From JAMZMI01 sp039970095 (GTDB lineage Bacteria; Bacteroidota; Bacteroidia; Cytophagales; Cyclobacteriaceae), in assembly GCA_039970095.1 (NCBI GenBank), contig JBDVMP010000048.1:27032-91031 (forward strand): a stretch of DNA of 64,000 nucleotides. Direction: 5' to 3'. The notes under the pieces were generated by a model that was not told the DNA's origin, did no database searches, and saw nothing but the letters and a program-made list of their open reading frames with translations. A program made the position numbers and the translations under genes. Shown here one piece after another: positions 8,062 through 17,453 of the stretch. Every line of letters starts with the position of its first letter. Positions within the stretch are counted from its first letter, which is position 1.

Positions 8062-9996
8062 ATGAAAATCAAAATCTTCGCCTTTTCTCTTTTTATTCTA
8101 TTGGGATGTATGACTTGTGTCGCTCAGCTGGACTCTTTGCAGCGCGAGTTAAAGACAGCCACCTCTGATTCCACTATTGCCAAACTATTGCTTATTATCG
8201 GGGATCAACATCCTCATTCGGATTCTGCCAAGTTTTATTGGAAAAAGGGTCTTGAGGTAGCTGAAAAGATGCATTGGTTGAGCGAACAGGCACGCATTTT
8301 TGAATCTATGGGTATTGGGCAATATAGGGCCAATGATATGGATGGAGCCATTACACATTGGTTGAGTGCATTGGAATTGTATAAGCAAGACACTTTGGAG
8401 AGTGCCGACTCTAAAAGTATACTCAAACTGGCAAGTGTTAACTATAACGTGGCAATTACCAATTTCCAATTAGGGAACTATTTGGAAACCATCTTTCACA
8501 TAAAAAATGCATTGGAGCTTTATTTGAAGTTGGACAATAAAGTCAAAGTCAATGCCTGCTATAACATTATGTCATTGGCCAACTTTGAACAGGATAATAT
8601 CAAAGAGGCTGAGAAATATGCCAGCCAATCGTTGCAGTTGTCTTTAGAGATGCAAGATAGTAGTGCCGTATCGTCTGCATATAACACTCTTGCCGGTGTT
8701 TATCTTGAGACGGATCAATATGAAAAAGCATTAGAGTACTTTAACGCTTCGCTGCGGTATGAAAATCCGGCAAATGTGACTGTAGTTCAGCATTTAAAGA
8801 TGAACATAGGTCAGACCTACACGCACATGGGAGCCTATGATTCTGCTCAAATCCTTCTAGAAGAGGGAGTTGCTTATTTCAGTTCTACGGATGATATGGC
8901 GAGTCAGATTACTTCTCTGAACCTATTGTGTGATCTTTATGAAGCTCAGAAGAAGTGGGATAAAATCATCCTATTGTCAAAAAAATCATTGAGTCTAATG
9001 GAAAATCTTCCTTTACTCAAGCAGCAGCGTGAAGCATACGAAAACTTGTATTTGGCTTATGAAAATACGGGACAAACATCTCTGGCCTATGATCACTTTA
9101 AGAAGTTCACCAGTGCCAAGGATTCTATGGTAAATGAAAAGAAGACAAAAGAAATAGAGCGATTGAGGGCGCAACTAGAGTACGAGGAGCAAGAGCGGGA
9201 AATAGGTCAACTCACAGAGGAAAACTTGTTTAAGGAGTTGCAACTGGAGCAAGAGCGCAATACACGAAATCTGATCTTACTGTCTGCATTCTTGCTTTTT
9301 CTACTGGGAGGTTTTCTATGGTTGGGATACAAAAGAAAGCAAGAGCAAAAACAATACACGCTTGACATGAAACGCGTGGAAATAGAGCAACGAATGCTTC
9401 GTTCTCAGATGAATCCTCACTTTATTTTCAACGCACTTAATTCTATTCAGAGCTTCATTACCACCAATAAGGGATATGAGGCAGAAGTGTTTATGTCCAA
9501 GTTTTCAATGCTTGTCCGTAAGATTTTGGAAAACAGCACGCACAAATTTATTTCCCTAGAGGAGGAGATAGATACGCTGCGATTATACCTCGAACTCGAA
9601 AAATCACGCTTCGAAGAGCGCTTCGATTTTGATATAGTAGAGGAGGCGGACACCACACTTTCTATCCCTCCAATGTTGCTACAACCTTTCATTGAAAATG
9701 CCATTATTCACGGCATGAAGGGCAAAAAAGACAAAGGGAATATCCACGTGCGGTTTATAGAGGAAGATGAGCATCTCCGTTGCGAGGTGGAAGACAATGG
9801 GGTGGGGCGTTCTGCCGAAGAGACTGAAAAAGAGCACAATTCTTTAGCCACATCCCTAACCAATGATAGGATCAAGTATTTCAACGAAGCATCCGGTTCG
9901 GGTCAATACGAGTTGGATATCTTAGATTTGAAAAAGCAACAGAGTCAAGAGCCGTGTGGCACTAAAGTAATATTAACTATCCCAATCCAGTCATGA
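8062..9996 (+). CDS. TPR-sensor histidine kinase, LytS/YehU type, module 3
   Basis: 644 aa. Signal peptide (MKIKIFAFSLFILLGCMTCVAQ; the Cys could make it a lipoprotein, but the context fits plain cleavage), TPR repeats (about 30-350), a charged coiled coil (about 355-405), one membrane helix (LILLSAFLLFLLGGFLWLGY, about 412-431), then the His_kinase domain with H453 in NPHFIFNAL and the ATPase N-box PPMLLQPFIENAIIHGM. It overlaps the regulator gene by 4 bases. Domain order matches the module 2 kinase but the sequence has diverged clearly. Repeats upstream suggest autoregulation. Confidence 0.92.
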   Translation: MKIKIFAFSLFILLGCMTCVAQLDSLQRELKTATSDSTIAKLLLIIGDQHPHSDSAKFYWKKGLEVAEKMHWLSEQARIFESMGIGQYRANDMDGAITHWLSALELYKQDTLESADSKSILKLASVNYNVAITNFQLGNYLETIFHIKNALELYLKLDNKVKVNACYNIMSLANFEQDNIKEAEKYASQSLQLSLEMQDSSAVSSAYNTLAGVYLETDQYEKALEYFNASLRYENPANVTVVQHLKMNIGQTYTHMGAYDSAQILLEEGVAYFSSTDDMASQITSLNLLCDLYEAQKKWDKIILLSKKSLSLMENLPLLKQQREAYENLYLAYENTGQTSLAYDHFKKFTSAKDSMVNEKKTKEIERLRAQLEYEEQEREIGQLTEENLFKELQLEQERNTRNLILLSAFLLFLLGGFLWLGYKRKQEQKQYTLDMKRVEIEQRMLRSQMNPHFIFNALNSIQSFITTNKGYEAEVFMSKFSMLVRKILENSTHKFISLEEEIDTLRLYLELEKSRFEERFDFDIVEEADTTLSIPPMLLQPFIENAIIHGMKGKKDKGNIHVRFIEEDEHLRCEVEDNGVGRSAEETEKEHNSLATSLTNDRIKYFNEASGSGQYELDILDLKKQQSQEPCGTKVILTIPIQS

Positions 9997-10739
9997 ATAA
10001 AAAGCGAGCAATATTGGTAGATGACGAAACCAAAAGTCGTACAGCGTTAAGTTCCTTTTTGACGAAGTATTGTCCAACAATAGAGGTTGTAGGCGAAGCT
10101 GATGGAGTAAAAAGCGGATTGGAAGTAATCAGCACCTTAAATCCAGATGTGCTTTTTCTGGATATTGAGATGAATGATGGTACCGGATTTGATTTGCTTG
10201 AGCAGCTTACGGGCGTAACTTTCGAAGTGATTTTTGTGACTGCTTTTAATCAGTATGCCATCAAAGCATTTCGCTACAGTGCCATTGATTATCTGCTCAA
10301 GCCGGTAAACCCTGAGGAACTCGTTCAGGCCGTCACGAAGTTGTCCGACGATAGTAGAATCAGCCAGATAGAACAAAAGCTGGAGGCGCTTATGTCCAAT
10401 CGGTCATCCATTCAGAAAATTGCCATCCCATCTATGACAGGCATTCGGCTCGAAGAGGTCGGCAATATTATGTATTGCGAATCGGACAATTACTACACGA
10501 TCATTCACCTTGTGAACGGAGAGAGATTGATGGTAAGCAAAACACTCAAAGAGTATGATAAGACCCTGTCAGAGGATGGGTTTATTCGCATCCATCAAAA
10601 GTACCTTGTCAAAGTGTCTGAAATCAAAACCTACTCTAAATCTGAGGGAGGTTTCGTGACACTCAACGACGGCACCAATCTGACTGTTTCCAGACGGAAA
10701 AAGGAAGAACTGCTCCGCGCAATCGCCAACCACGCGTAG
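9993..10739 (+). CDS. LytTR response regulator, module 3
   Basis: 248 aa. The receiver has the acidic pair D10/D11 and phosphoacceptor D57 (VLFLDIEM). The LytTR output domain (about 145-246) has IMYCESDNYYTI and GFIRIHQKYLVKV. It is coupled to the kinase by a 4-base overlap. Matching 13 bp repeats lie both upstream of its own operon and upstream of the giant gene, which points to control of both. Confidence 0.93.
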   Translation: MNKKRAILVDDETKSRTALSSFLTKYCPTIEVVGEADGVKSGLEVISTLNPDVLFLDIEMNDGTGFDLLEQLTGVTFEVIFVTAFNQYAIKAFRYSAIDYLLKPVNPEELVQAVTKLSDDSRISQIEQKLEALMSNRSSIQKIAIPSMTGIRLEEVGNIMYCESDNYYTIIHLVNGERLMVSKTLKEYDKTLSEDGFIRIHQKYLVKVSEIKTYSKSEGGFVTLNDGTNLTVSRRKKEELLRAIANHA

Positions 10740-10757
10740 CTGGACTAACCCACTTTT

Positions 10758-10791
10758 CCGAATTCTGATTGTAGTCTGCCGAATTCTGATT
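10758..10791 (+). promoter_or_regulatory. Paired direct repeat, putative LytTR operator of module 3
   Basis: CCGAATTCTGATT occurs identically at 10758-10770 and 10779-10791 (period 21 bp). The second copy ends 87 bases before the giant gene's ATG. The word differs completely from those in modules 2 and 5, as expected if each regulator has its own specificity. Confidence 0.78.
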
Positions 10792-10878
10792 CTGAATCCC
10801 AGCTCATAGTAAGGTTTTGTTCATTTGATATGAGAAGAAGACAAATTCTTCTTTGTAAAAGACAAAACCTCGACTACT

Positions 10879-13800
10879 ATGAAAAACACTTTACTTCTAT
10901 CATTGCCAGCACCACAAATATGGAGAGCGCGTTTCGCCATCTTCATGTTGGTAGTACTCGGAGGGCTTTTTATCAGCTTTCGAGCCATAGCGATTCCTCT
11001 TGAGATTGTCTCAAAATCTCCCGCAAGTGGGTCTTTCCCATCCGGAGGTCGCGAACTCAGCATTACACTCAACAAGTCAGTGGGTTTGACGCTCCAGCCT
11101 TCGAAAGAAATACGCGTTTATAGATATTCTGACGATGCGCTACTACAGACCCTGGACATCAGTCACGATAACACCAATCAGATAGGGGACGATATTTACT
11201 TCACCCTGGATGAGTTTCTTCCTCACGGAGTGGAGGTTTATGTACAGCTAGATTATGGTGCATTTGTAGATTTCTCTGCCGATCCTGACGACTACACCCC
11301 GGGTATTCTGGATGATTCCTGGAGGTTTACTGTAGGATCCGACAGACCTGAAATCACCGACATGAGTATTATCTCAGATAATCTGGCTCCTGTGAATATT
11401 CAGTTAGAAATCACCTTCGACAGATCGGTAGTCAAAAGCGATGAAGATGGTATCGAATTCGGAGTGTACCGCAAGAGCGATGACTTTAGAGTAAATGGGT
11501 TTGATGTAGTAGATGTGGATTTATCTACTGTTACCATTTCATCTTCTTCTAGTTTTTACGGCAATCTACAATCCAACACAGAGTACTATGTGAGTATGGA
11601 GGAGGGCTATTTTGTGCAGCACAATAGCGCAGTGAGAGCCGCAGAAGGAGTGGGCCAGTCGAATCAGTACGAGTGGTCATTTACTACAAGAGTAAATGAT
11701 GGCAATGCACCAGATCTTGTTTCACTGTCTCCTGCCAATGGCGATCAGCGAGTGGCCAGACTAGCCGAAGATTTGGAGTTTACCATGACCTTCGATGAAC
11801 CGGTTTATTTGGGAAATACCAGTAGCAAGGCATTCCTCTACAGAGCATCAGATGATGTGTTGATTTATAATCTGGGCGCCAACGCTTCTTCTTCAGAAGA
11901 CAACCTCTCGGTGACCTTCACCACACCAAACAATTTGACCACAGATACAGAATATTATATTTTGTTAGATCTTACACCTGGGGCGTTTGGCTTACCATAT
12001 TTTGATACTGACGAAAACTCCATTCCTGCAATAAGTAATTCAAGCCAGTGGGCATTCAAAACCTATGGGTCTATACAAAAAACGGCATACACTCCTGAAA
12101 TTGCAGCAGATGATGCAAGTGGCAATTTGGTTGCAACATTGACCACTGATGCACCACTCGAATGGGGAGATGCAGGGGATGTTAACCTCGTAAATTACAT
12201 TGGGTCATCTGTTGAGAAGACAATCGCCAACGGTTCAGGAGATGTTAGTTTTGATGGCACTAGTGTTACCATTGATTTTGGTGAAGTTGATTATGAGACT
12301 CATTACTACATCACTTTTGACAATGGAGCTATCGTAGATGAATTTGATCAAAGTGTAACTTTCACCAATAAGCAGTGGCACTTCACGACAGAAGCAGCTC
12401 CTAATGTAGCTCCTACAAATGTGGAACTTACATCCTATGATGTCAATGAAAACAGCGCAGTAAACACAGTGGTCGGATTTCTGTTTGCCACAGACGAAAA
12501 TGCTGGCGATAGCCACATTTATAGTTTGGTCAGTAACCCAGGTGATCTTTTCAATATTTCAGGTTACAACCTGAGAGTCAATGGTGATCTGGATTTTGAA
12601 GCCAGTGCAAGCCACGTCATTCGCGTAGAAGCGGATGACCAAAATGGAGGTACTTTCGAAAAAGACCTGACTATCACAGTAAATAATGTAGTAGAGTCTC
12701 CTACCGATATTCTACTCTCTAATACGAGCATTGACGAAAACAACGAAGAAGATGCTTTGATTGGCACTTTGAGTACTGTAGACTCTGACAATGGAGAAAC
12801 GCATATTTATTCATTAAACATCAACCCGGGAGGGACATTTTATATCACCAACGGGAATGAACTGCGCACTAACATATCCTTTGATTTTGAAACAACGGAG
12901 AGTTATGATATCAGAATATTAACTGACGATCAGAATGGAGGCTCATTTCTAAAGGACTTTACCATCACCGTAAATGATGGCTCAGAGAATGTTGCCCCGA
13001 CGGATATTTCTCTTACGGCCACCTCTATAGACGAAAACAATGCCGATGATGCTGCCATTGCCGGGATAAGCGCAACAGACGCGGATGTGGGAGATACCCA
13101 TATTTACACCTTGTTGGTAAACCCGGACAATAGCTTCAGTATATCGGGTTCTTTACTCTATGCCAATGCATCTTTCGACTATGAAACGCAAAGCAGCTAC
13201 GACATTCGTATTCAGGCAGCAGATCAAGGAAATAATACCTTCGAAAAAGATTTTACCATCACAATCAATGATGTAGTGGAAAGCAACAACCCGACAGATA
13301 TTACCCTGTCAGACAATGCTTTCGAGGAAACCAGGCAGGTAGGTTATACAATTGGTTCTTTTTCTACAACAGACCCTGACGAAGGAGAGTCTTATACCTA
13401 TGCTCTGGTAGCAGGCGAAGGAGATACTGATAATGATAATTTCTCGATAGTTGGTTCCCAGCTGAGAGTAGGCACAGCCTTCGATTTTGAAACACAATCC
13501 GAGCATTCTATTCGGGTACAAACCGATGATGGAAACACAGGCACATTTGAAAAAATATTCTTAATAACCGTGGAGGATGACCCTGAAGTCCCGACTGACA
13601 TTACACTGGACAATTCCACTATTACCGAAGACAATTCTATTGGCGATGTAATAGGCACATTGACTACTGACGATCAAGATATAGGAGACACACATTCATA
13701 TTCAATTTTGACGATTGGTGGAAGCACCGATCACACAGCATTCGAAATTGTTGATGATGAGTTGAAAGCAGCTGTGGTTTTTGATTTTGAGACCCAAAAC

Positions 13801-16800
13801 AGCTACACTATCCGCATAAGAACCCAAGATGCAATTGGTGACTCCTATGTGGAGGATTTTGTGATCACTATAGATGACGGGGTTGAAGCAAACACTGCCC
13901 CAACGGATATAACACTTTCTCCAAATGATCTCGACGAAAATAGCATTATGAACACAATTGTAGGCTCTTTTTCTGCTACTGATCCTGATGCTGGAGATAG
14001 CCACACATTCTCATTGGTTGCCGGTGATGGAAGTGAAGATAACGGCAGCTTTTTCATCTCTGGTGATGATTTGAGAGTGGGGCCTGATCCCGAGTTTGAT
14101 TACGAAACCAAAGCCACCTATTTCATCAGAGTGCGGGCAAATGACGGAAATGGAGGTTTGTTTGAAAAAGAACTTACCGTCACTGTCAACGATGTGAATG
14201 AAAATCAAGCTCCAACGGCTGTAAACCTAACTCCCTCCAGCATCAATGAAAACAATGTTCCAACTGCTACCATCGGAACGTTGACGACTGTAGATCCAGA
14301 TGAAGGAGATACACATACCTATACCCTTCAAAACTTCTTGGCAATCTTCACAATAGAGGGAGATCAGCTCAAAGCCGATATTGCATTCGATTATGAGGAT
14401 CAGGATAGTTATACTATCAACATTCAAACCGATGATGGCAATGGAGGTACATATACCCAGAGTGTAGAGATCACGATCAACGATGTGGAAGAGGATGTCA
14501 CCGGCCCTGAAATTGTGAGCTTCGATCCCACTGACAATGCTACCAATGTTGCCTTGGACGAAGATCTCATTGTGACTTTTGATGAACCCATTCTTGCGAG
14601 TTCGGGCACAGTAAGAGTAGCACTGGTTTCATCTGGCACCATTATAATCAATGGCAGTCCTCATGATGGTAGTGATCAGTTTACTGTAGACGGTAGCACA
14701 CTGACCATACATATGGGCGCAGAAGACCGGGTAAGAGATTTTAATGCTGCAAGTGAGTATTATGTAGAAATTTATAACAGCGCTGTGGTGGATTTTAATG
14801 CGAACCCTTTTGATATGGGGTGGGATCATACGGATCAAACCACATGGAGCTTTACCACTGTCAAAGGAACTCCGGAAATCGTGTTAGATGCGATCGCAGA
14901 CAAAATGACGGATGACGAAGACTTTGTGGTTTCTGCCACTTCTGACAATGCGCAGACTTCAATTGTTTACTCAATAGTCTCTGGTCCTGCTACCATCAGC
15001 GGTCAGACTGTTTCGCTAACGGGAGCTACGGGTACTGTAACTGTACAAGCTAGTCAGGTCGAAACGGCAGGATTTGTGGCCGGGTCGGTCACCACTACTT
15101 TTGACGTTTCTGATACGCCGGATGTGAATGGCCCGCAAATCGTTTCTTTTACCCCTGAAGATGATGCCGATGAAGTGCCAAAAGGGAGTGATTTGACTGT
15201 CACCTTTAATGAACCAGTTCAATTTGGCAATGGATTCATTCAAGTCATCAGAGCAGGTGGGTCAGGTCAGCAGGTTATTAGTGCGGCCGGCAATAGTGGG
15301 CAAGATGTATTGAGCATCGATGGTTCGGCTCTCACCATTCATTTAGGTGGAGAGGATCGTATTCGGGACTTGTTTTTTGGTGCGGAATACTATGTGACCA
15401 TAAATACTAGCGCTATTAGAGATTTGGCAGGCAACAATTTAGAAACCGGAATCAGTAACACGACGGATTGGAGTTTTACGGCTGAGCGTGAGACAATCAC
15501 ATGGAGCGCTGGTGCATGGAGCAATGGAACCGGGCCAAGTAATGTAAAAAACGCTATCATAGATGATGATTTTTCTGTGGAGGAAGACAGAGGATATAGT
15601 TTGTTGGTCGCAGACCTTACCATAAATGCCGGATTTACACTGACCGTGGATGGAGACAACACCTTGAGTGTTTATGGAGACCTTACAAATAATGGATCAT
15701 TGACTGTGGAGTCAGGCTCATCCCTCATTACCTATGAAGGAAATACCATCAGTGACAATATCACCATCCAACGAAATACCCGCTACGCCGATGGTAAATA
15801 CAGTTTCGTTGGTACACCAGTAGAGGAGGATGCCAATATCACCGGAGCGGATCTGGGGTCTCATGTTTATAGGTATGACGAAGGAGCTTCCGCCGATGAA
15901 AATGACTTAGCGCGTTGGCAAGATGCCTCTTTAGATGCTTTGGTTCCGGGTAGAGGTTACACCCAGGCAAACCAGCAACTGATTGAGTTTGTGGGCAAAC
16001 CCAACAGCGGAACGATAACATACGGAGGAAGTCATTCTACGGACGGTTGGCATTTGGTGAGCAATCCTTATCCTGCAGCCATTCATATTGATGACTTCAT
16101 AGATGGAAATGAGGACATCACGGGCTCTGTTTACATCTGGGATGACAATGGCTCAGACGTGAGCCGGGGACTGAATAGTGACTACATAGCGGCCAACAAA
16201 ATGGGTGCAACAGATTCTCACGGAGTGGACAGTGAAGCCCGGTTCAACGATCACCTCGGGTCCATGCAGGGCTTCTTCGTGCAGTTGGATGGCTTTAGTG
16301 GTCTTGTCAACTTCACTGAGGAGATGCGGGTTTCAGGACAAAATGACGACAACAACTTCTTTAGACAAGTGGATGTGGATGATGTCTCTCGTATTCGGGT
16401 GAACCTCACCAACGGTGAGGGGCTGTTCAGGCAAACCATGATTGGCTGGGGATCGGCCTTTTCAGATACTGAGTTTGTGAAAGGATATGATGCGGAACTG
16501 TTCAGATCGGGAACGTATCAAATCTACTCGATGAAGGAAGACATTCCACTTTCGATTCAGGCAGCTTCCACGGAAAGAAAGCAGGTGGCTCTTGGCTTGA
16601 AAATCGAAAAATCCGGAATGTATTCACTGGAAATAGATACGCGGGAATACTCAGGAGAGGAAGTATTCATACATGATCTTATAGCTGGAAGGTACATCAG
16701 CGCGGCAGACGGTCCATATCAATTCATGGCAAATGGAGGACAATTGACTAACCGGTTTGAACTGGTGGTCAAGTCTGCTGTGCTAGGTGTGCAGAGCAAC

Positions 16801-17007
16801 CTTGCTGAGGTTTATGCCTCTGGTAAGACATTGTATATCAAGACAAAAGATACCATGATCAAGGACTACCAGATTTTCAACCTGCTTGGTGTTGAGGTCA
16901 TGACCATCCAAGCAAGCGGCTCGAGTGAGATCTACCTCAACGATTTGTCAAATGGCGTTTACATCGTGTCAGATGGCATTGAGAGCAAGAAAATAATATT
17001 AAAATAA
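10879..17007 (+). CDS. Giant cadherin-repeat surface protein, module 3
   Basis: 2,042 aa. After an N-terminal signal (to about residue 39) come SbsA-like Ig domains (about 42-505), then seven cadherin-like repeats of 85-100 aa (about 510-1200). Each repeat starts with a PTDI.L-type strand followed by a DEN motif, and ends in an FEKDFTITVND-type strand with Asp-rich turns that fit calcium binding. Next are two more SbsA-like domains flanking an Ig-like domain (about 1205-1535). From about 1540 to the end is the shared C-terminal module (NTRYADGKYSFVG, GRGYTQANQQLIEF, GWHLVSNPYPAA, VYIWDDNGSD, MQGFFVQLDG) with the T9SS-like tail SNGVYIVSDGIESKKIILK. Likely a long, calcium-stiffened adhesin on the cell surface. 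No enzyme motif was found. Confidence 0.9.
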   Translation: MKNTLLLSLPAPQIWRARFAIFMLVVLGGLFISFRAIAIPLEIVSKSPASGSFPSGGRELSITLNKSVGLTLQPSKEIRVYRYSDDALLQTLDISHDNTNQIGDDIYFTLDEFLPHGVEVYVQLDYGAFVDFSADPDDYTPGILDDSWRFTVGSDRPEITDMSIISDNLAPVNIQLEITFDRSVVKSDEDGIEFGVYRKSDDFRVNGFDVVDVDLSTVTISSSSSFYGNLQSNTEYYVSMEEGYFVQHNSAVRAAEGVGQSNQYEWSFTTRVNDGNAPDLVSLSPANGDQRVARLAEDLEFTMTFDEPVYLGNTSSKAFLYRASDDVLIYNLGANASSSEDNLSVTFTTPNNLTTDTEYYILLDLTPGAFGLPYFDTDENSIPAISNSSQWAFKTYGSIQKTAYTPEIAADDASGNLVATLTTDAPLEWGDAGDVNLVNYIGSSVEKTIANGSGDVSFDGTSVTIDFGEVDYETHYYITFDNGAIVDEFDQSVTFTNKQWHFTTEAAPNVAPTNVELTSYDVNENSAVNTVVGFLFATDENAGDSHIYSLVSNPGDLFNISGYNLRVNGDLDFEASASHVIRVEADDQNGGTFEKDLTITVNNVVESPTDILLSNTSIDENNEEDALIGTLSTVDSDNGETHIYSLNINPGGTFYITNGNELRTNISFDFETTESYDIRILTDDQNGGSFLKDFTITVNDGSENVAPTDISLTATSIDENNADDAAIAGISATDADVGDTHIYTLLVNPDNSFSISGSLLYANASFDYETQSSYDIRIQAADQGNNTFEKDFTITINDVVESNNPTDITLSDNAFEETRQVGYTIGSFSTTDPDEGESYTYALVAGEGDTDNDNFSIVGSQLRVGTAFDFETQSEHSIRVQTDDGNTGTFEKIFLITVEDDPEVPTDITLDNSTITEDNSIGDVIGTLTTDDQDIGDTHSYSILTIGGSTDHTAFEIVDDELKAAVVFDFETQNSYTIRIRTQDAIGDSYVEDFVITIDDGVEANTAPTDITLSPNDLDENSIMNTIVGSFSATDPDAGDSHTFSLVAGDGSEDNGSFFISGDDLRVGPDPEFDYETKATYFIRVRANDGNGGLFEKELTVTVNDVNENQAPTAVNLTPSSINENNVPTATIGTLTTVDPDEGDTHTYTLQNFLAIFTIEGDQLKADIAFDYEDQDSYTINIQTDDGNGGTYTQSVEITINDVEEDVTGPEIVSFDPTDNATNVALDEDLIVTFDEPILASSGTVRVALVSSGTIIINGSPHDGSDQFTVDGSTLTIHMGAEDRVRDFNAASEYYVEIYNSAVVDFNANPFDMGWDHTDQTTWSFTTVKGTPEIVLDAIADKMTDDEDFVVSATSDNAQTSIVYSIVSGPATISGQTVSLTGATGTVTVQASQVETAGFVAGSVTTTFDVSDTPDVNGPQIVSFTPEDDADEVPKGSDLTVTFNEPVQFGNGFIQVIRAGGSGQQVISAAGNSGQDVLSIDGSALTIHLGGEDRIRDLFFGAEYYVTINTSAIRDLAGNNLETGISNTTDWSFTAERETITWSAGAWSNGTGPSNVKNAIIDDDFSVEEDRGYSLLVADLTINAGFTLTVDGDNTLSVYGDLTNNGSLTVESGSSLITYEGNTISDNITIQRNTRYADGKYSFVGTPVEEDANITGADLGSHVYRYDEGASADENDLARWQDASLDALVPGRGYTQANQQLIEFVGKPNSGTITYGGSHSTDGWHLVSNPYPAAIHIDDFIDGNEDITGSVYIWDDNGSDVSRGLNSDYIAANKMGATDSHGVDSEARFNDHLGSMQGFFVQLDGFSGLVNFTEEMRVSGQNDDNNFFRQVDVDDVSRIRVNLTNGEGLFRQTMIGWGSAFSDTEFVKGYDAELFRSGTYQIYSMKEDIPLSIQAASTERKQVALGLKIEKSGMYSLEIDTREYSGEEVFIHDLIAGRYISAADGPYQFMANGGQLTNRFELVVKSAVLGVQSNLAEVYASGKTLYIKTKDTMIKDYQIFNLLGVEVMTIQASGSSEIYLNDLSNGVYIVSDGIESKKIILK

Positions 17008-17014
17008 CCTAGCT

Positions 17015-17112
17015 CGTCATTCCACGGAAGCGACCAAAAGGAGCTTACCGGGGAATCTGTTTGATAAGAACAAGATTCCCAGATCTCCACTTCGTTGCGT
17101 CGGGGAATGACG
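17015..17112 (+). repeat. REP-like palindromic element between giant and mini gene, module 3
   Basis: CGTCATTCC at 17015-17023 pairs with GGAATGACG at 17104-17112. The right part (about 17080-17115, CTTCGTTGCGTCGGGG and flanks) is the same family as the hairpin at 29679-29722. There is no T-run, so it is not a simple terminator. Confidence 0.7.
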
Positions 17113-17129
17113 ATCAAAAAAACATTACC

Positions 17130-17300
17130 ATGAAAAACATCATCATAAAAACACTCGCAATTCTACCTGTACTGTTAATCACTCTGCCAGCCATGGCGCA
17201 AGGCGCACCTCCAGCCACACCCATAGATGGCGGGCTGAGTTTGCTTCTTGCGGCAGGGGGAGTTTACGGAATCAAGAAACTCAAAGACCGTAAAAAATAG
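17130..17300 (+). CDS. PID-CTERM-like mini-protein, module 3
   Basis: 56 aa from the ATG at 17130. A longer reading frame from 17061 runs through the palindromic repeat and is rejected, because all sister genes start at MKNIIIK. Signal peptide to AMAQ (residue 24), then GAPPATPIDGG, hydrophobic LSLLLAAGGVYGI and basic KKLKDRKK. Nearly identical to the mini-proteins of modules 4-6. It would be held in the inner membrane with the basic tail in the cytoplasm unless a sorting enzyme cuts near the PID motif. Confidence 0.87.
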   Translation: MKNIIIKTLAILPVLLITLPAMAQGAPPATPIDGGLSLLLAAGGVYGIKKLKDRKK

Positions 17301-17324
17301 AAAACATTCATAGCTGGTTTATCT

Positions 17325-17354
17325 AGCGATATCCGAAAGGATATCGCTTTTTTT
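17325..17354 (+). terminator. Rho-independent terminator, end of module 3
   Basis: AGCGATATCC-GAAA-GGATATCGCT is a perfect 10 bp stem with a GNRA tetraloop, followed by a run of T residues. Confidence 0.92.
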
Positions 17355-17453
17355 GTTTGGAGCTATAATGAGAGTTTGATTTCAATCTGAGGAATTAGTA
17401 ATCCACAACATTCTTTAGTAAGATTACTTATCACTTAACTCAGCGTGCTATAG

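Noticed and set aside
17061..17129. N-terminal extension of the module 3 mini-protein
   Set aside because: It translates the palindromic repeat, and all sister proteins start at the MKN- or equivalent signal peptide.
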